DNA from: Tubiluchus corallicola
Taxonomy: Eukaryota; Priapulida; Priapulimorpha; Priapulimorphida; Tubiluchidae
Assembly (NCBI GenBank): GCA_030141605.1
Contig: JAQGDQ010001362.1
Coordinates: 1 to 44,397, forward strand
Length of the DNA: 44,397 nucleotides
Reading direction: 5' to 3'
Below the pieces are notes generated by a model. The model did not search any database. It was not told where the DNA came from and saw only the letters and a list, made by a program, of their open reading frames with translations. Shown here piece by piece: positions 38,263 to 44,397 of the stretch; the first letter of the stretch is position 1; each line of letters opens with the position of its first letter. Both the position numbers and the translations under genes were made by a program.

Positions 38263-40160
38263 ATACTCTTATATTAATATTCTTGGTATCTTAATATATA
38301 TATTTATTTATATATAAGATTCGAGGCTACAGCCCGGACGAGGGCAACATTTGCGGCGATCTATCTATCAAACGAAAGGTCTCGATCTAGTGTCTTCTCA
38401 TTGATATTTTATTTTTCGAATCGGGCCCACCGGGAGGAACGGGGGGCGAAAATCCCCCAAAAATGGCCCTTTTTCGGCCGTTTTTTGCAAAAGTTATACG
38501 GCTGAGATGTAGAGAACGGGAACGGGCCGAGGGGGGTGCTGGGTATGGATAGATAGCCAGTTCAGCGGTGGGTGTAGTAGGGATATTTAGCATTCCCGAG
38601 AGGGCCGCGGCGCCCCGCAACGGGCGTTTTCCCGGACCCAACTCGCGATTTTTTCGAAATTTTGACCAAACAGCCTGCGAGAAAAACGTTCTAGCGTCGC
38701 CCAGTGGGACTCTCGGAAGGAGATATATAGCTCTTTACAAAGAGGAAGGACAGGGCTACACGATGATGTGGACTATATGTTAGGGCAGGTCCACCGAGAG
38801 GAGTATCAACGAGTTAGTTAGGAGTTCTATTTTCGGAAATTTTCACTTAGAAAACTGCTGACGCAAAGGCATTGTTATGACGTCATCCATTGTATTCTGT
38901 CTATAATCTTATAGCTTTAATTCAGCAAAAAGCTGCTACAGGCAAAGTAAACAAACAGTAGACACGATGTTACGGGCTTTGTGTTATAAATGTGGACTAG
39001 GTAGGATGTTCGCATATTATTGATTACACGTGTATTTATACGCAATCTTTTGCGGGGCCTTTGCTATTTATTATATTATAGCACATAGTTTCAACTTTGT
39101 GAAAAATGTTTGGAATGGTTTTGTTGTAATGCTGTGCTGTTGGTGCTTGTGCTATAGGTGTTGTCATCGTTGCCACCACCATCATCATCATCATCATCAA
39201 CATCATGATCACCACGTGAGGTGGTGGATTTGATGTGGTGTGGTGGTGGTGTGCTTTGTGTGTTGTGCTATGGATGGTGTGGTGGGGTGATAGGGTGTGT
39301 GGGGTGTGGTATGGAGTGGGTGGCGTGGTGTGTGGGTGGGTGGGTGTTGTGGTGCGGTGTGGTGTTATGGTGTGGTATGCGGTGTGATGTGGTGGAGTAT
39401 TAGGTGGGTGGTGTGTGGGTGGTGCAGCAGTGGTATGGTGTGGTGCATGGTGATCGTATGGCGTATTGGGTGGTGTGGTATGTGGGTCGCTGCTGCAGCG
39501 GTGTTGTAGGCAGTGTGGTGGAGATGCATGGTGTGGGAGGTGTGGGGGTGGTGGCGTGGCAGTGTGGTGTTATGGTGTGGTGCTGTGCGGTGTGATGTGG
39601 TGGAGTATTATGGTGTGGGTGGTGTGGTGTGTGGTGTGTGGTGGCAGCAGTGGTATGGTGCGTGACGCATGGTGGCGGTGTGGGCGGTGTGGTGTGGTGT
39701 GTGGTGGTGCGTGTGCTGCAGCGTATGGTGTGGGCGGTGTGGTGTGTAGGGGGTATGGTGGTGCAGTGTGTTATGGTGTGGTGCTGTGGTGTGGTGGTGG
39801 TGTTATGGTGTGGGCGCGGTGTGGTGTTATGGTGTGGTGCTGTGCGGTGTGATGTGGTGGAGTATTATGGTGTGGGTGGTGTGGTGTGGTGTGTGGGTGG
39901 TGCAGTGGTATGGTGTGGTGCAGTGTGGTGTGAAGTGGTGGAGTGGTATGGTGTGTGTGGTGTGGTGTGTAGGTGGTATGGTGTGGTGCGGTGTGGTGGT
40001 ATTGTGTGGTGCGATGAGGTGGAGAGGTATGGTGTGGTGCAGTGTGGTGTGATGAGGTGGAGTGGTGTGGTGTGGGTTGTGTGTTGATTTGTGCACAAAA
40101 TTCTTTTTGTGGGGTTTGGCTAGTCTATATATTAATATTCTTGGTATGGGCTTAATATAT
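38263..40160 (+). repeat. Satellite unit 1
   Basis: The core starts at GATTCGAGGCTACAGCCCGG (about 38320). It contains GGTCTCGATCTAGTGTC, TTCGAATCGGGCCCACCGGG, GCAAAAGTTATACGGCTGAG, GACCCAACTCGCGATTTTTT and TGACGTCATCCATTGTA, then a CATCATCAT tract at 39180-39210. From 39214 to about 40085 the plus strand is almost only G and T with rare A and C (TGGTGTGGTG units). The unit closes with TTGTGCACAAAATTCTTTTT and TATATTAATATTCTTGGTA. Confidence 0.97.
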
Positions 40161-41776
40161 AAGATTCGAGGCTACAGCCCAGACGAGGGCACCATTTGCG
40201 GCGATCTATATATCAAACGAAAGGTCTCGATCTAGTGTCTTCTCATTGATGGTTTATTTTTCGAATCGGGCCCACCGGGAGGAACGGGGGGCGAAAAACC
40301 TCCAAAAATCGCCCTTTTTCGGCCGTTTTTTGCAAAAGTTATACGGCTGAGATGTAGAGAACGGGAATGGGCCGAGGGGGGTACTGGGTATGGATAGATA
40401 GCCCGTTCAGCGGAGGGTGTAGTAGGCATATTTAGAATTCCCGAGAGGGCCACGGCGCCCCGCAACGGGCGTTTTCCCGGACCCAACTCGCGATTTTTTC
40501 GAAATTTTGACCAAACAGCATGCGGGAAAAACGTTCTAGCGGCGCCCGGTGGGACTCTCGGAAGGAGATATATAGCTCTTTACAAAGAGGAAGGACAGGG
40601 CTACACGATGGTGTGAGCTATATTTTAGGGCAGGTCCACCGAGAGGAGTATCAACGAGTTAGTTAGGAGTTCTATTTTCGGCAATTTTCACTTAGAAAAC
40701 TGTTGACGCAAAGGCATTGTTGTGACGTCATCCATTGTATTCTGTCTATAATCTTATAACTTTAATTCAGCAAAAAGCTACAGGCTTTGCGTTAGTTAAA
40801 CAAACAGTAGACACGATGTTACGGGCTTTGTGTTATAAATGTGGACTAGGTAGGATGTTCGCGTATTATTGATTACACGTGTATTTATACGCAAAATCTT
40901 TTGCGGGGCCTTTGCTATTTATTATATTATAGCACATAGTTTCAAATTTGTGAAAAATGTTTGGAATGGTTTTGTTGTAATGCTGTGCTGTTGGTGCTTG
41001 TGCTATAGGTGTCGTCATCGTTGCCACCATCATCATCAACATCATGATCACCACGTGAGGTGGTGGATTTGATGTGGTGTGGCGGTGGTGTGCTTTGTGT
41101 GTTGTGCTATGGATGGTGTGGTGGGGTGATAGGGTGTGTGGGGTGTGGTGTGGGTAGTGTGGTATGGAGTGGGTGGTGTGGTGTGGTGTGTGGGTGGTGT
41201 GGTGTGGTGTGGTGCAGTGTGGTGTGATGTGGTGGAGTCGTATGGTGTGGGTGGTGTGGTGTGGTGTGTGGGTGGTGCGGTGTGCTGCAGCGGTATGGTG
41301 TGGTGCAGTGTGGTGTGTAGGTGGGTGGGTGGTGTGGTGCAGTGTGGTGTTATGGTGTGGTGCTGTGTGGTGTGGTGCAGTGTGGTGTTATGGTGTGGTG
41401 CTGTGCGGTGTGATGTGGTGGAGTATTATGGTGTGGGTGGTGTGGTGTGGTGTGTGGGTGGTGCAGTGGTATGGTGTGGTGCAGTGTGGTGTGATGTGGT
41501 GGAGTGGTGTGTAGGTGGTATGGTGTGGTGCAGTGTGGTGTGATGTGGTGGAGTGGTATGGTGTGGGTGGTGTGGTGTGTAGGTGGGTGGGTGGTGTGGT
41601 GCAGTGTGGTATTATGGTGTGGTGCTGTGCGGTGTGATGTGGTGGAGTGGTATGGTGTGGTGTGATGAGGTGGAGTGGTGTGGTGTGGGTTTTGTGTTGA
41701 TTTGTGCACAAAATTCTTTTTGTGGGGTTTGGCTAGTCTATATATTAATATTCTTGGTATATATATATATATATAA
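40161..41776 (+). repeat. Satellite unit 2
   Basis: The same order of core, CATCAT tract, G/T tract (about 41056-41690) and closing TTGTGCACAAAATTC segment as unit 1, in the same orientation, about 1.6 kb long. The core is nearly identical to unit 1; the G/T tract differs in length and arrangement. Confidence 0.97.
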
Positions 41777-43296
41777 GATTCGAGGCTACAGCCCGGACGA
41801 GGGCACCATTTGCGGCGATCTATATATCAAACGAAAGGTCTCGATCTAGTGTCGTCTCATTGATGGTTTATTTTTCGAATCGGGCCCACCGGGAGGAACG
41901 GGGGGCGAAAAACCTCCAAAAATGGCCATTTTCGGCCGTTTTTTGCAAAAGTTATACGGCTGAGATGTAGAGAACGGGAACGGGCCGAGGGTGGTGCTGG
42001 GTATGGATAGATAGCCCGTTCAGCGGTGGGTGTAGTAGGCCTATTTAGAATTCGCGAGAGGGCCACGGCGCCCCGTAACGGGCGTTTTCCCGGACCCAAT
42101 TCGCGATTTTTTCGAAATTTTGACCAAACAGCATGCGGGAAAAACGTTCTAGCGGCGCCCGGTGGGACTCTCGGAAGGAGATATATAGCTCTTTACAAAG
42201 AGGAAGGACAGGGCTACACGATGATGTGGGCTATATGTTAGGGCAGGTCCACCGAGAGGAGTACCGACGAGTTAATTAGAGGTTCCATTTTCGGCAATTT
42301 TCGCTTAGAAAACTGTGACGCAAAGGCATTGTTGTGACGTCATCTATTGTATTCTACTCTGCTTATAACTTTAATTCAGCAAAAAGCTACAGGCTTTGCG
42401 TTAGTTAAACAAACAGTAGACACGATGTTACGGGCTTTGTGTTATAAATGTGGACTAGGTAGGATGTTCGCGTATTATTGATTACACGTGTATTTATACG
42501 CAAAATCTTTTGCGGGGCCTTTGCTATTTATTATATTATAGCACATAGTTTCAACTTTGTGAAAAATGTTTGGAATGGTTTTGTTGTAATGCTGTGCTGT
42601 TGGTGCTTGTGCTATAGGTGTTGTCAGTGGTGTTATGCGGTGCCAGTGGTGTTGTGCATTGTGTGTTGTGCTATGGTGCTGTGTGGTGTGATGTGGTGGG
42701 GTATGGTGTGGGTAGTGTGGTATGGGAGTGAGTGGCAGTGGTATGGTGTGGTGCAGTGTGGTGTGATGGGTGGAGTGGTGTGGTGCAGTGTGGTGTGATG
42801 TGGTGGAGTATTATGGTGTGGTGTGGTGTGTGGGTGGTGCAGTGTGCTGCAGCAGGGCGGTGGTGTGTAGGTGGGTGGGTGGTGTGGTGCAGTGTGGTGT
42901 GATGGTGTGGTGCTGTGTGGTGTGGTGTTATGGTGTGGTGTGTGTGGTGTGGTGTTATGGTGTGGTGCTGTGAGGTGTGATGTGGTGGAGTGGTATGGTG
43001 TGGGTGGTGTGGTGTGGTGGTGTGGTGTGGTGCAGTGGTATGGTGTGGTGCAGTGTGGTGTGATGTGGTGGAGTGGTATGGTGTGTGTGGTGTGATGTGG
43101 TGGAGTGGTATGGTGTGGTGCGGTGTGGTGGTATTGTGTGGTGCGATGAAGTGTAGTGTTATGGTGTGGTGCAGTGCGGTGTGATGAGGTGGAGTGGTGT
43201 GGTGTGGGTTGTGTGTTGATTTGTGCACAAAATTCTTTTTGTGGGGTTTGGCTAGTATATTAATATTCTTCTTGGTATATTTATATATATATAAGA
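41777..43296 (+). repeat. Satellite unit 3
   Basis: The shortest complete unit, about 1.5 kb. The CATCAT part is missing: GTGCTATAGGTGTTGTCA is followed directly by GTGGTGTTATGC, entering the G/T tract (about 42624-43212). Confidence 0.97.
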
Positions 43297-44397
43297 TTCG
43301 AGGCTACAGCCCAGACGAGGGCACCATTTGCGGCGATCTATATATCAAACGAAAGGTCTCGATCTAGTGTCATCTCATTGATGGTTTATTTTTCGAATCG
43401 GGCCCACCGGGAGGAACGGGGAGCGAAAAACCTCCAAAAATGGCCCTTTTTCGGCCGTTTTTTGCAAAAGTTATACGGCTGAGATGTAGAGAACGGGAAC
43501 GGGCCGAGGGGGGTACTGGGTATGGATAGATAGCCCGTTCAGCGGTGGGTGTCATAGGCCTATTTAGAATTCGCGAGAGGGCCACGGCGCCCCGCAACGG
43601 GCGTTTTCCCGGACCCAACTCGCGATTTTTTCGAAATTTTGACCAAACAGCCTGCGGGAAAAACGTTCTAGCGTCGCCTGGTGGGACTCTCGGAAAGAGA
43701 TATATGGCTCTTTAGAAAGAAGAAGAACGGGGCTACACGATGATGTGGGCTATATGTTAGGGCAGGTCCACCGAGAGGAGTATCAACGAGTTAGTTAGGA
43801 GTTCTATTTTCGGCAATTTTCGCTTAGAAAACTGCTGACGCAAAGGCATTGTTGTGACGTCATCCATTGTACTCTGTCTATAATCTTATAACTTCAATTC
43901 AGCAAAAAGCTACAGGCTTTGCGTTAGTTAAACAAACAGTAGACACGATGTTACGGGCTTTGTGTTATAAATGTGGACTAGGTAGGATGTTCGCGTATTA
44001 TTGATTACACGTGTATTTATACGCAAAATCTTTTGCTATTTATTATATTATAGCACATAGTTTCAACTTTGTGAAAAATGTTTGGAATGGTTTTGTTGCA
44101 ATGCTGTGCTATTGGTGCTTGTGCTATAGGTGTCATCATCGTTGCCACCATCATTATCATCATCATCAACATCATGATCACCACGTGAGGTGGTGGGTTT
44201 GATGTGGTGTGGTGGTGGTGTGCTTTGTGTGTTGTGCTATGGATGGTGTGGTGGGGTGATAGGGTGTGTGGGGTGTGGTGTGGGTAGTGTGGTATGGAGT
44301 GGGTGGCGTGGTGTGTGGGTGGGTGGGTGTTGTGGTGCAGTGCGGTGTGATGTGGTGGAGTATTATGGTGTGGGTGGTGTGTGGGTGGTGCGGTGTG
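43297..44397 (+). repeat. Satellite unit 4, cut by the window end
   Basis: Core as in the other units; the G/T tract starts near 44185 and continues to the last base. The array is therefore longer than shown. The weakly conserved minus-strand open frames in each core (about 82-84 codons) start with TTG, not ATG. Confidence 0.97.

Noticed and set aside
38387-38641. Proline-rich minus-strand frame as a satellite-encoded protein
   Set aside because: It starts at TTG and is explained by DNA-level identity between units; kept only as a low-interest question.
39221-43228. Many long open frames rich in Trp, Cys, Gly, Val (plus) or His, Thr, Pro (minus)
   Set aside because: They are translations of the G/T-only satellite tracts; no start context, splice sites or family similarity.

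Overview
This is AT-rich nuclear DNA from an animal, most likely an invertebrate. The evidence is two intron-rich genes of metazoan families (an animal haem peroxidase and a receptor with an extracellular sensor domain), a tRNA-derived SINE, LINE relics, hAT-like and TA-flanked MITEs, TTAGGG-type interstitial telomeric tracts and abundant micro- and minisatellites. I could not place the species. There is no bacterial or organellar gene content, and most short open frames are chance products of repeats.

Layout. 1-620: a degenerate copy of a satellite core that recurs at 38.3-44.4 kb. 0.6-6.9 kb: intergenic, with a hAT MITE with likely target-site duplications (1492-1912), a second hAT-like element (2606-3114) and a 24-bp minisatellite of about 57 copies (3915-5285). 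6.9-23.7 kb, minus strand: an almost complete haem peroxidase gene. I assembled twelve exons from splice sites, reading phase and family motifs; they give about 580 residues with all haem-pocket residues present. Its introns hold a SINE with a long ACT tail, a LINE relic, hAT copies, foldback elements and microsatellites. 23.7-24.4 kb: a probable divergent promoter region with a TGACGTCA (CRE-type) site and a TATA box. 24.4-37.6 kb, plus strand: five exons, in phase, of a secreted or membrane protein with a Cache-like sensor domain; its 3' part is not in the window. 37.96-38.26 kb: a second copy of the first hAT MITE, truncated where a tandem array of 1.5-1.8 kb satellite units begins (38.3 kb to the end). 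Each unit has a conserved core and a variable tract almost devoid of C on the plus strand.

The most interesting observation is that exon edges in both genes have been amplified in tandem, splice site included. In the receptor gene one exon is preceded by 16 tandem 44-bp copies of its own 3' splice site plus the first exon bases (36.69-37.40 kb). Another is followed by repeated copies of its own 3' end plus 5' splice site (28.34-28.72 kb). In the peroxidase gene one exon has a duplicated acceptor (20.1 kb), one has a triplicated donor edge (10.0-10.3 kb), and the last exon's acceptor half is duplicated around a 52-bp minisatellite (7.0-9.8 kb). In the three cases where I traced an alternative site that is still usable (36.7-37.4, 28.4-28.7 and 20.15 kb), its use would bring in an early stop codon. 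This may be neutral satellite birth at exon borders or a source of unproductive splicing; the sequence alone cannot decide.
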